NCBI GenBank assembly: GCA_947371775.1
Contig: CANBQX010000017.1
Coordinates: forward strand, 1-22,207
Direction of reading: 5' to 3'
Length of the DNA: 22,207 bases
DNA from: Comamonadaceae bacterium
GTDB taxonomy: Bacteria > Pseudomonadota > Gammaproteobacteria > Burkholderiales > Burkholderiaceae_C
This document shows, piece by piece, positions 8,548-15,384 of this stretch; the stretch's first letter is position 1; every line of letters begins with the position of its first letter. The notes under the pieces were generated by a model, which had not been told where the DNA came from, searched no databases, and saw only the letters and a list, made by a program, of their open reading frames with translations. The translations under genes were made by a program, and so were the position numbers.

Positions 8548-9334
8548 CAGGTGCTGCCCCTTTGGATGGCGGTTCCCGCCACTGCGTGCCTTGCTGCATT
8601 TCCACCGCCTTCGCGTAGCGGTAAAAAGTTCCCTCAAAATTTCCCAGCGCAATGACAAATCCGGCCCAACCGTCCAGAAAACCGCGTTTAAAGATGTAGT
8701 GCTTTACAAACGCCCACAGGCCATGGGTCAGCGCGGCGCCCATGCTGAGTTGTTTGTGCACGATTTTTTCGGCCCCCAGCGTGGAGTAGCGGTTGGCCTT
8801 GTGCATGACTTCGCCCAGGTTTTTGAAGGGGAACTGCCAAATGGCGTTGTGCATATGGCCCAGTGGCTTGGCGGTGTTCAGTTCAAAGCCTTCGTGCACG
8901 GGCTGGCGGTCATAGCGCAAGGCCCCTTTGCGAAAAAGTTGTGGTTGACGGTAATTGGGGTACCACCCGGAGTGCTGGATCCAGCGTCCCATAAAGTAAT
9001 TGCGCCGTGGCGTCCAATACGCGTCCAGGGCCTGCGGGTCCGACGTAATGGCGCGAATCTCTGCGGCCGCTTCGGGCGTGCAGCGTTCATCGGCGTCCAG
9101 GCTAAAAATCCAGTCGTGGGTGCAGGCGTCCAGGGCGGCATTGCGCAAATCGCCAAAACCGGTGAATTTGACCTGCACCACGCGTGCACCCAGGGCGGTG
9201 GCGATGTCGGCCGTGCCGTCGGTGCTCCAGGAGTCGATCAGGACGATTTCATCGGCCCAGCGCACGCTCTCGATGGTGGAGCGCACTTTTTCCGCTTCAT
9301 TGAAAGCGATGATGTAGACCGAAACCAGGCTCAT
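8537..9334 (-). CDS. WaaE/KdtX-like LPS core glycosyltransferase (GT2)
   Basis: The 265-aa product starts directly with the GT2 fold: VSVYIIAFNEAEK, then DSWSTDGT near 34-41 and SLDADE at 78-83, where DAD (80-82) is the DXD motif. The pattern LIDSWSTDGT, RNAAL and a Trp/Tyr-rich segment PQLFRKG is that of WaaE/KdtX. Members add a beta-1,4-glucose to the inner-core heptose or lie next to the Kdo transferase gene. It probably acts in the cytoplasm on the lipid A-core before export by the downstream msbA product. It is the first gene of the leftward unit, with its start only 78 nt from a divergent gene. The exact acceptor is inferred, not shown. Confidence 0.85.
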   Translation of the reverse strand: MSLVSVYIIAFNEAEKVRSTIESVRWADEIVLIDSWSTDGTADIATALGARVVQVKFTGFGDLRNAALDACTHDWIFSLDADERCTPEAAAEIRAITSDPQALDAYWTPRRNYFMGRWIQHSGWYPNYRQPQLFRKGALRYDRQPVHEGFELNTAKPLGHMHNAIWQFPFKNLGEVMHKANRYSTLGAEKIVHKQLSMGAALTHGLWAFVKHYIFKRGFLDGWAGFVIALGNFEGTFYRYAKAVEMQQGTQWREPPSKGAAPDGS

Positions 9335-9412
9335 CTATAGTGGCACCATGAAAAAATACGTCGATTTGCCTGGCTTTTGCCCAGACGAGAAGCGTTTTAG
9401 TCTAGTTGAAAA
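9335..9412. promoter_or_regulatory. Divergent intergenic region (putative promoters both ways)
   Basis: These 78 bases separate the start codons of two divergent glycosyltransferase genes, so promoters for both transcription units should lie here or just inside the genes. I cannot identify a convincing -35/-10 pair on either strand. An imperfect stem with the arms GCCTGGC and GCCCAGAC around TTTT lies at about 9368-9385. The region is AT-richer than its surroundings. Confidence 0.35.
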
Positions 9413-10267
9413 ATGTCGCAGCCCGATCTGATCTCCATCGTCATCACCACCTACAACCGCAGCGATGCCCTCATCGCCGTGCTGCAGGGCCTGGCGGCGC
9501 AGGACGACCGAGGCTTTGAGGTGGTGGTGGCGGATGACGGATCCACCCCAGAGCACCAGCAAGCCATTCACCGCGCCGCAGAGACCTTGGGTTTGCAAAC
9601 GCACCATGTTTGGCACCCCGACGTGGGCTTTACCGCATCGCGCGTGCGCAACCTGGGCGTTTCAGTCGCTCAAGGTGGCTATCTGGTGTTCATGGACGGC
9701 GATTGCGTGCCTGAGACCGACTTTGTGCGCCGCCACCGGCACTTGCGCGAGACCGCCTGTCTGGTCAACGGCAGCCGGGTGTTGTTGAGTCCTGCGCTAA
9801 CCAAGGCGGTGTTGAATGGCAGCGCGCAGGTCTTTGGCCGGTCTGTCTGGTACTGGCTGGGTCGCTGGTGGGCCAAAGATGCCAACAAGCTCACGGGTTT
9901 GCTGCGCCTGCCGGACTTGACCTGGCGCAAACGGCCGGGATTTCGCTGGCGCGGCATCCGCAGCTGCAATATGGGCGTCTGGCGTAGCGACTTCGAGGCA
10001 GTGAATGGCTTTGACGAGTCGTTTGTCGGCTGGGGCCATGAGGATGCCGACTTCGTCTTGCGCCTGCACAACCATGGCGTGGTGCGCAAAAACGGCTACT
10101 GCGCTACCGAGGTCTTTCACCTGTGGCACCCCGAGTCGAGCCGCCTGCAAGAGAGTGCCAACGCTGATCGCGTGCGAGAGCGTCAAAACACGCTGCAAAG
10201 CCAGGCCGACCGAGGCTACCGGGAATGCCGCCTGGACGGCGAAATCCAAATCAGCTCTTGGGGATAA
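9413..10267 (+). CDS. GT2 glycosyltransferase with galactosyltransferase-type C-terminus
   Basis: This 284-aa protein begins with the GT2 fold (ISIVITTYNR, VVADDGS at about 38-44). It carries the metal-binding MDGD (94-97, DGD at 95-97) and a C-terminal Glyco_transf_7C-like GWGHEDADF at 206-214, the acceptor-side motif of galactosyltransferase-like GT2 enzymes. It probably adds a sugar during surface glycan assembly. It faces away from the LPS cluster and ends 9 nt before tolB, so it may be co-transcribed with tolB-pal-cpoB. The ATG at 9413 is preceded by an in-frame TGA at 9407, which fixes the start at or after it. The ribosome-binding site is poor. Confidence 0.85.
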   Translation: MSQPDLISIVITTYNRSDALIAVLQGLAAQDDRGFEVVVADDGSTPEHQQAIHRAAETLGLQTHHVWHPDVGFTASRVRNLGVSVAQGGYLVFMDGDCVPETDFVRRHRHLRETACLVNGSRVLLSPALTKAVLNGSAQVFGRSVWYWLGRWWAKDANKLTGLLRLPDLTWRKRPGFRWRGIRSCNMGVWRSDFEAVNGFDESFVGWGHEDADFVLRLHNHGVVRKNGYCATEVFHLWHPESSRLQESANADRVRERQNTLQSQADRGYRECRLDGEIQISSWG

Positions 10268-10276
10268 TACGGGGGT

Positions 10277-11545
10277 ATGAAAAAACTCTTGTTAGCCATG
10301 GTCACCTGGGCGCTGGGCGCCAGTGCCTTTGCCCAATTCCGCGTCGAGGTGTCCGGCGTGGGCTTAACGCAGCTGCCCATCGCGGTTGCAGCCTTCAAGG
10401 GCAATGAACAGCTGACGCAAAAAGTGGCGCTGATTGTTCAGGCCGACCTGGAGCGCAGCGGCCAGTTTCGCGGGCTGGATACCAACGGTGTTTTGCTGGA
10501 CGAGTCGTCCCGTCCAGACATGGCGCAATGGCGTAAGCAGGGTGCCGACGCTTTGGTTACGGGCAGTGTCACCCGCGTTGCAGAAGACCGCTATGAAGTT
10601 CGGTTTCGGGTGTGGGACGCTGTGCGTAGCCAGGACCTGGGCGGGCAGAGCCACATTGCGACCAGTTCCGAGCTGCGCCATGTCGCGCACCAGATTGCCG
10701 ACGTGGTGTACGAGAAGTTGACGGGTGAAAAAGGCGTCTTCTCGACCCGCATTGCCTATGTCACGCGCAACACGGGCGTTTACAACCTGTGGGTGGCCGA
10801 CGCCGATGGCGAAGGCGCGCAATCCGCATTGCGCAGCACCGAACCCATTATTTCCCCCTCTTGGTCGCCCAACGGCAGCCAACTCGCCTATGTTTCGTTT
10901 GAGTCGCGCAAGCCGGTCGTGTATGTGCACAACGTGGACACCGGCAAACGCCGCTTGGTGGCCAATTTCAAAGGCTCCAACAGCGCGCCGAGCTGGTCGC
11001 CGGACGGTAAAACGCTGGCATTGACATTGAGCCGCGACGGCGGTTCGCAGCTGTATTTGCTGGACGCCAATGTGTCCGGTGCAGAGCCCCGCCGGCTGGC
11101 GAGCTCGCCGGCCATTGACACCGAGCCCACTTTCACGGCAGACGGCAAAACCCTTTATTTCGTCAGCGACCGTGGTGGTTCACCGCAAATTTATCGCCTT
11201 GCGGTGGGTGGGGGCACGCCGGAGCGCGTCACTTTCACCGGCAACTACAACATCTCACCGGCGCTCAGTGCCGACGGCCGTTGGTTGGCCTACATCTCGC
11301 GCATCAACGGTGCGTTCAAATTGCACGTCATGGATCTGACCTCGGGCCAAAGCTCCGCCATCACAGATACAAACGCAGATGAAAACCCAAGTTTTGCATC
11401 CAACAGCCGTTTGATCTTGTATGCCACCCAGCAGGGGGGGCGTGAGACCTTGATGACCACCACCTTGGACGGCAAGGTAAAGGCCCGACTGGCAGGCCAA
11501 AGCGGCGATTTGCGTGAACCCGACTGGGGCCCCGCAGTGCGTTGA
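10277..11545 (+). CDS. tolB: Tol-Pal system translocation protein TolB
   Basis: TolB is the periplasmic component of the Tol-Pal trans-envelope machine that constricts the outer membrane at division. It binds Pal and competes with its peptidoglycan attachment. The 422-aa product has a signal peptide (MKKLLLAMVTW..., probable cleavage after SAFA at residue 19), then the TolB N-terminal domain with VEVSGVG and TQLPIAVAAF. A six-bladed beta-propeller from about residue 170 follows, with repeated WSPNG/WSPDG-type blades and TADGK turns. Length and motifs match the family. A GGGGG ribosome-binding site precedes the ATG. pal and cpoB follow directly, but tolQ, tolR and tolA are not upstream; a glycosyltransferase gene is. 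Confidence 0.97.
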   Translation: MKKLLLAMVTWALGASAFAQFRVEVSGVGLTQLPIAVAAFKGNEQLTQKVALIVQADLERSGQFRGLDTNGVLLDESSRPDMAQWRKQGADALVTGSVTRVAEDRYEVRFRVWDAVRSQDLGGQSHIATSSELRHVAHQIADVVYEKLTGEKGVFSTRIAYVTRNTGVYNLWVADADGEGAQSALRSTEPIISPSWSPNGSQLAYVSFESRKPVVYVHNVDTGKRRLVANFKGSNSAPSWSPDGKTLALTLSRDGGSQLYLLDANVSGAEPRRLASSPAIDTEPTFTADGKTLYFVSDRGGSPQIYRLAVGGGTPERVTFTGNYNISPALSADGRWLAYISRINGAFKLHVMDLTSGQSSAITDTNADENPSFASNSRLILYATQQGGRETLMTTTLDGKVKARLAGQSGDLREPDWGPAVR

Positions 11546-11587
11546 TGCATGTGTATTTGTAACTTAGACCCTCAACCGGAGTTTGGA

Positions 11588-12145
11588 ATGAAGAAATTAA
11601 ATCAGTGGATACTGGCGGCCTGGGTCGCAGCGGCCTTGGCAGGATGCGGATCCACCGTCAAGTTGGATGATGTGGCGGTTGAGGACAAGGCCGGTCAGTC
11701 GGTCGCAGGCGCAAACGCGGGTACCAACGCCAACAGTGGCGCCACGACGCAAGCCAACTCCACGGTGAAAACACTCACACCCACCAACAACGCCAACAGC
11801 ACGGACATGGTGGTGGCAGGTGGGCGCGTGGTGTACTTTGACTACGACAGCTTTGCGATTCGGTCCGAGTTTCAGCCCGTGATCGAAGCGCATGCGCGGG
11901 TTCTGAAAGCTGACAAGGCCCGCAAAGCCAGTATTGAAGGCCACACCGACGAACGTGGTGGACGTGAATACAACCTGGCCTTGGGCCAAAAACGCGCGGA
12001 AGCGGTGCGCAAGGCGCTGACACTGCTGGGCGTGGCCGACGGTCAGCTCGAAGCGGTGAGCTTCGGCAAAGAGAAGCCCGCAGTGCAGGGTGGCTCGGAT
12101 GCGGCGATGGAGAAAAATCGCCGGGCTGAAATCACGGTTCGGTGA
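11588..12145 (+). CDS. pal: Peptidoglycan-associated lipoprotein Pal
   Basis: Pal is an outer-membrane lipoprotein that anchors the membrane to peptidoglycan and is the terminal partner of TolB. The 185-aa product has a lipoprotein signal peptide with lipobox LAGC, lipidated Cys at residue 20. A Thr/Asn/Ala-rich linker follows to about residue 75, then the OmpA-like domain (VYFDYDSFAI, then HTDERGGREYN, GQKRAEAVR), which binds diaminopimelate in peptidoglycan. I chose the ATG at 11588 because GGAG sits 8 nt upstream and the lipobox spacing is right. The frame open from 11549 has no ribosome-binding site and would spoil the signal peptide. Confidence 0.97.
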   Translation: MKKLNQWILAAWVAAALAGCGSTVKLDDVAVEDKAGQSVAGANAGTNANSGATTQANSTVKTLTPTNNANSTDMVVAGGRVVYFDYDSFAIRSEFQPVIEAHARVLKADKARKASIEGHTDERGGREYNLALGQKRAEAVRKALTLLGVADGQLEAVSFGKEKPAVQGGSDAAMEKNRRAEITVR

Positions 12146-12939
12146 TGCGCAAGTCGTGTAGCGCTTACGCGCTGGCGCGCTCTATCGCGCCGGTGGTGCT
12201 GTGGGCAGCCGCAAGCCAGGCCGGTGCCGGTATGTTTGACGACGAAGAGGCCCGCCGGGCGATCCTGGACGTGCGCCAAAAACTCGAGACCCAACGCCGC
12301 GATACCGACCAGCGCTTGACCGACCTCGTGACCCGTCAGGCAGACGAGCTCACCGGTTTGCGCCGCAGCCTGCAAGACCTGCAAAACCAATTGGAAGCTA
12401 ACGCCAGCGAGACGGCCAAACTGCGGGGACAAATCGAACAGCTGACCCGCGATCTGGCAGAGGCGCAGCGCCGACAAGCCGATGGCACCAAGGCGGTGGA
12501 GGAACGGCTTCGCAAACTAGAGCCCGTCAAAGTGAGCTACGAAGGCGTGGATTTTCTGGCGGATCCGCAAGAAAAACGGGCCTTTGAGCAGGCCTTGGCC
12601 AGCTTCAGGAAAGGCGAGTTCGACAGCGCACACGCCGCCCTGGTGGATTTGCTATCGCGCTATCCGCAAACCGGCTATGCCAATGCCGCCTTGTTTTGGA
12701 TCGGCAATGCCAAGTTCGTGGGCAAAGACTTCAAAGGTGCTTTGTCTACTTTTCAAAAACTGATGGCCCAAGACGCCGCTTATGTGCGTACGCCCGAAGT
12801 CTTGCTCGCGCTGGCCAATTGCCAACTTGAACTCAAAGAGACAGCGGCTGCCCGCAAGACCCTGGAGTCGCTGATTGCGGATCACCCACGCAGTGAAGCC
12901 GCAGACGCAGCCAAAGAGCGCCTGGCGCGGTTGAAGTAA
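12145..12939 (+). CDS. cpoB: Cell division coordinator CpoB (YbgF)
   Basis: CpoB is a periplasmic protein that links Tol-Pal constriction with peptidoglycan synthesis by PBP1B. The 264-aa product has a signal peptide ending near AGA (about residue 27). Next comes a coiled coil rich in Gln/Glu/Arg/Leu (about 35-115; for example LRRSLQDLQNQLE), then TPR-like repeats (about 130-264: FWIGNAKFVGKDFKGALSTF, EVLLALANCQLE). The ATG at 12145 shares its first base with the pal stop (TGATG), and a GTG one codon earlier is an alternative. The TAA is directly followed by the ATG of tcdA. The order tolB-pal-cpoB is the conserved one. Confidence 0.95.
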   Translation: MRKSCSAYALARSIAPVVLWAAASQAGAGMFDDEEARRAILDVRQKLETQRRDTDQRLTDLVTRQADELTGLRRSLQDLQNQLEANASETAKLRGQIEQLTRDLAEAQRRQADGTKAVEERLRKLEPVKVSYEGVDFLADPQEKRAFEQALASFRKGEFDSAHAALVDLLSRYPQTGYANAALFWIGNAKFVGKDFKGALSTFQKLMAQDAAYVRTPEVLLALANCQLELKETAAARKTLESLIADHPRSEAADAAKERLARLK

Positions 12940-13722
12940 ATGGTTCCCGACCCGCAGTGCGGGATTCCTGCGGCCGAGACCGATGCACAGCGTCGTTTTT
13001 CAGGACTGGACCGCCTCTATGGGGCGGGCCCGGCCCAATCGGTGCGCAATGCCCATGTGGTCGTTGTGGGCGTGGGAGGTGTCGGCTCCTGGGCTGCCGA
13101 GGCCTTGGCGCGCAGCGGCGTCGGTCGCATCACCTTGATCGATATGGACCATGTGTCGGAGTCCAACATCAACCGGCAAATTCATGCACTCACGCCCACG
13201 CTGGGCATGGCCAAAATTGAGGCGATGGCACAGCGCATTGCACTCATTCACCCCGACTGCCAAGTCACCGGTGTCGATGCCTTTGTGGACGGTGAAAACT
13301 GGCTGCAGCTGCTGCCCTCAGATGCCGATGCAGTGATTGACGCCTGCGACCAAGTCATCGCCAAGACGGCCATGGCGCAGTGGGCGCGCAGCACGCGCTG
13401 CCACTTTGTCACGGTGGGTGCGGCGGGTGGCAAGCGCCAGGCACATGCTGTTGCCCTCAGCGATTTGAGCGCCTGCAAATACGATCCCTTGCTGGCCCAG
13501 GTGCGCTACCGCTTGCGCAAGTTCCATGGCGCCCCCAAAGAAGGTAAAAAAATGGGCGTGGTGTGCGTCTCCAGCCCGGAGGCGGTGCTGCGCCCCGAGG
13601 CTGCTGCGCAAGGCGACAACACCCTCAACTGCCATGGTTATGGCTCCTTGGTCACGGTCACCGCCACCTTCGGTTTGTGCGCCGCAGGTTTTGTGATGGA
13701 CCAGCTTTCAAAAAGCGCCTAA
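12940..13722 (+). CDS. tcdA: tRNA threonylcarbamoyladenosine dehydratase TcdA
   Basis: TcdA (YgdL/CsdL) is an E1-like ATP-dependent enzyme that cyclises t6A to ct6A at position 37 of ANN-decoding tRNAs, including tRNA-Lys. The 260-aa product has the ThiF/MoeB nucleotide-binding motif GVGGVGSW at 44-51, the LIDMDHV acidic strand and SNINRQI, the arginine-containing E1 motif; E. coli TcdA is about 268 aa. The ATG follows the cpoB stop with no gap (TAAATG), so it is translated from the tol transcript. Two tRNA-Lys genes lie directly downstream, and tRNA-Lys is a substrate class of this enzyme; the link is suggestive only. Confidence 0.93.
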   Translation: MVPDPQCGIPAAETDAQRRFSGLDRLYGAGPAQSVRNAHVVVVGVGGVGSWAAEALARSGVGRITLIDMDHVSESNINRQIHALTPTLGMAKIEAMAQRIALIHPDCQVTGVDAFVDGENWLQLLPSDADAVIDACDQVIAKTAMAQWARSTRCHFVTVGAAGGKRQAHAVALSDLSACKYDPLLAQVRYRLRKFHGAPKEGKKMGVVCVSSPEAVLRPEAAAQGDNTLNCHGYGSLVTVTATFGLCAAGFVMDQLSKSA

Positions 13723-13735
13723 ATCACGCTATACT
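13706..13735 (+). promoter_or_regulatory. Putative sigma70 promoter of the tRNA-Lys genes
   Basis: A TATACT -10 element at 13730-13735 lies 18 nt after a weak TTTCAA -35 (13706-13711), just inside the 3' end of tcdA. It is followed by a 34-nt leader and the first tRNA. The strong -10 fits a stable RNA promoter; the -35 is poor. Confidence 0.5.
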
Positions 13736-13769
13736 GTAGGGCTTGGCAGAAACCCCTTGGGTCTCTGAC

Positions 13770-13845
13770 GGGACGTTAGCTCAGTTGGTAGAGCAGCGGA
13801 CTTTTAATCCGTTTGTCGTGGGTTCGACCCCCGCACGTCCCACCA
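13770..13845 (+). tRNA. tRNA-Lys(TTT)
   Basis: This 76-nt tRNA folds as a full cloverleaf. The acceptor GGGACGT pairs with ACGTCCC, the D-arm has GCTC/GAGC with AGTTGGTA, the anticodon stem is GCGGA/TCCGT with loop CTTTTAA (anticodon TTT at 13803-13805), and the T-loop is TTCGACC. The discriminator is A and the CCA is encoded at 13843-13845. It decodes AAA and AAG. Confidence 0.97.
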
Positions 13846-13863
13846 TCCATATTTTTGCAATAC

Positions 13864-13939
13864 GGGTTTTTAGCTCAGTTGGTAGAGCAGCGGACTCTTA
13901 ATCCGTAGGTCGCGTGTTCGAGCCACGCAGAACCCACCA
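13864..13939 (+). tRNA. tRNA-Lys(CTT)
   Basis: This second 76-nt lysine tRNA begins 18 nt after the first. The acceptor GGGTTTT pairs with AGAACCC (one G-T pair), and the anticodon loop is CTCTTAA with anticodon CTT at 13897-13899. The T-loop is TTCGAGC, and discriminator A and CCA are encoded. It reads AAG only. Its D-arm and anticodon arm are the same as in tRNA-Lys(TTT) except for the wobble base. Confidence 0.97.
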
Positions 13940-13953
13940 ATTTCCTCTCTTTC

Positions 13954-13998
13954 AAAAAGTCACAGTGGTGCTGAACTGCACCCCTGTGGCTTTTTTTT
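13954..13998 (+). terminator. Rho-independent terminator after the tRNA-Lys pair
   Basis: The arms GTCACAG (13959-13965) and CTGTGGC (13984-13990) form a stem with one G-T pair. It extends inward over a mismatch to GG/CC and a TGC/GCA tip. An A5 run precedes it and an eight-T run (13991-13998) follows it. It should end transcription of the tol-tcdA-tRNA unit. Confidence 0.88.
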
Positions 13999-14100
13999 GT
14001 TCTTACCTCCCCGCGGGTATACAACCGGGTGCCATTTCGTGCCTCTGTTGTCGTAGGTCAAGGATGGCCGCACCCGTTCCCCTTACGCTGAGGCTAGCGC

Positions 14101-14114
14101 TGGCCGATAGGCCA
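14101..14114. other. Small palindrome upstream of the exporter operon
   Basis: TGGCC-GATA-GGCCA is a perfect 5-bp inverted repeat in the 151-nt gap between the terminator and the adaptor gene. It could be an operator or a 5'-leader hairpin, or chance. I see no convincing promoter in 13999-14149, and nothing else in that stretch. Confidence 0.25.
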
Positions 14115-14149
14115 TTGGGGTTGTGTCTGGTCATTGAATACGGGGGGCT

Positions 14150-15373
14150 ATGCCCAAATTTTCCCATCTGCCCAAACTGCGTTGGGTCTACGTGGCCCTT
14201 GCGCTTGTAGTCGCAGGCGGAATTTATGCCGCTGTGAACTGGTGGCGAGGCCCGCTGGTGCCAGTGGAGACGGTGGTGCGGCGCGACTTTGTTCAGACGG
14301 TGGTGGCCAGCGGCCATGTGGAGAGTCCACACCGCATCGACATTAGCTCGCAAATCACCTCGACCGTCACCAACATCCCCGTTGAAGAGGGCGACTCCGT
14401 CAAAGCACAAGGCGTATTGATTGAGCTTGCCGCGTTCGATTTGTTAGCGGCCGAGCGGCAGTCCAACGACGCCGTCATGCAGGCGCGTGCCAAGCTGCGT
14501 CAAATCAACGAGTTGCAGGCCCCGGTGGCGGAACAGGCCCTGCGCCAGGCCAGGACCCAGTTGTACAACGCCCAAGCGATGCTCACGCGCAACCAGAGTT
14601 TGCGCGAGCAAGGGTTCATCGGCGAAGCTGCCTTGGACGACGCGCGCAAGGCGGTGGACCTTGCGGACTCCCAGGTTAGTGCAGCGCAAAAGCAGTTAGA
14701 GACAAGCCGTCCTGCCGGCAGCGACTACGCCATGGCCCAGAGTGCACTGCGCCAAGCCCAGGCCGCCGCAGACGGTGCGCGTTCGCGCGCGCGCTATGCC
14801 GTGATCCGAGCGCCCCTGGACGGCACGCTGATCGGGCGCAGTGTAGAGGTCGGCGATGTGGTGCAACCTGGCAAGGTCTTGATGACGCTGTCCCCCACAG
14901 GCAAGACGCAATTGCTGCTGGCCATTGATGAGAAAAATTTGCGGCTGATTGCCTTAGGCCAAAAAGCCATTGTCTCGGCTGACGCCTACCCGCAGCAAAA
15001 ATTTGGTGCAACGCTGGTCTTTATCAACCCCGGCGTCAACGCGCAAACCGGCGCGGTGGACGTGAAGTTGGACATTGATCTACCGCCCGCTTTCCTGCGC
15101 CAGGACATGACCGTCTCGGTGGACATTGAAGTGGCGCGCAGGCCGCAGGCCTTGTTGTTGTCCACGGTGTCGCTGCATGACGCCGACAGTGGCAGTCCTT
15201 GGGTGGTCCGCATCGATCAAGGTTTGACCGTCAAAACCCCTGTCAAACTGGGCTTGCGCAGTGGTGGATACGCAGAGGTGCTCTCGGGGCTGAGCGAGGG
15301 GGATACGGTGATCTCAGGCCCAACCCTGATTGCGGTTGGCGCGCGGGTACGTGCCAGGGCCGTGGGCCTCTGA
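14150..15373 (+). CDS. Periplasmic adaptor (membrane fusion) subunit of ABC exporter
   Basis: This 407-aa HlyD/MacA/DevB-type adaptor bridges the ABC permease encoded next and an outer-membrane TolC-type channel. It has one N-terminal transmembrane helix (about 12-32: WVYVALALVVAGGIYAAV). A first half of the lipoyl/barrel-sandwich domain (about 60-100) and a long alpha-helical hairpin rich in Gln/Ala/Arg (about 100-210) follow. The second half of the sandwich (VIRAPLDGTLIGRSVEVGD) and a beta-barrel region complete it. The ATG at 14150 is preceded by GGGGGG. The permease gene starts 11 nt after the stop. No outer-membrane factor gene is present, so a TolC encoded elsewhere is assumed. The substrate is unknown. 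Confidence 0.88.
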   Translation: MPKFSHLPKLRWVYVALALVVAGGIYAAVNWWRGPLVPVETVVRRDFVQTVVASGHVESPHRIDISSQITSTVTNIPVEEGDSVKAQGVLIELAAFDLLAAERQSNDAVMQARAKLRQINELQAPVAEQALRQARTQLYNAQAMLTRNQSLREQGFIGEAALDDARKAVDLADSQVSAAQKQLETSRPAGSDYAMAQSALRQAQAAADGARSRARYAVIRAPLDGTLIGRSVEVGDVVQPGKVLMTLSPTGKTQLLLAIDEKNLRLIALGQKAIVSADAYPQQKFGATLVFINPGVNAQTGAVDVKLDIDLPPAFLRQDMTVSVDIEVARRPQALLLSTVSLHDADSGSPWVVRIDQGLTVKTPVKLGLRSGGYAEVLSGLSEGDTVISGPTLIAVGARVRARAVGL

Positions 15374-15384
15374 AGCAGGTTCAC

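Noticed and set aside
10263..10268. GATAAT as a -10 element for tolB
   Set aside because: It lies only about 9 nt from the tolB start and no -35 is found at proper spacing (nearest TGGACG is 24 nt away).
15199..15384. Upstream extension of the permease frame
   Set aside because: It lies wholly inside the adaptor gene, and the ATG at 15385 precedes the first membrane helix.
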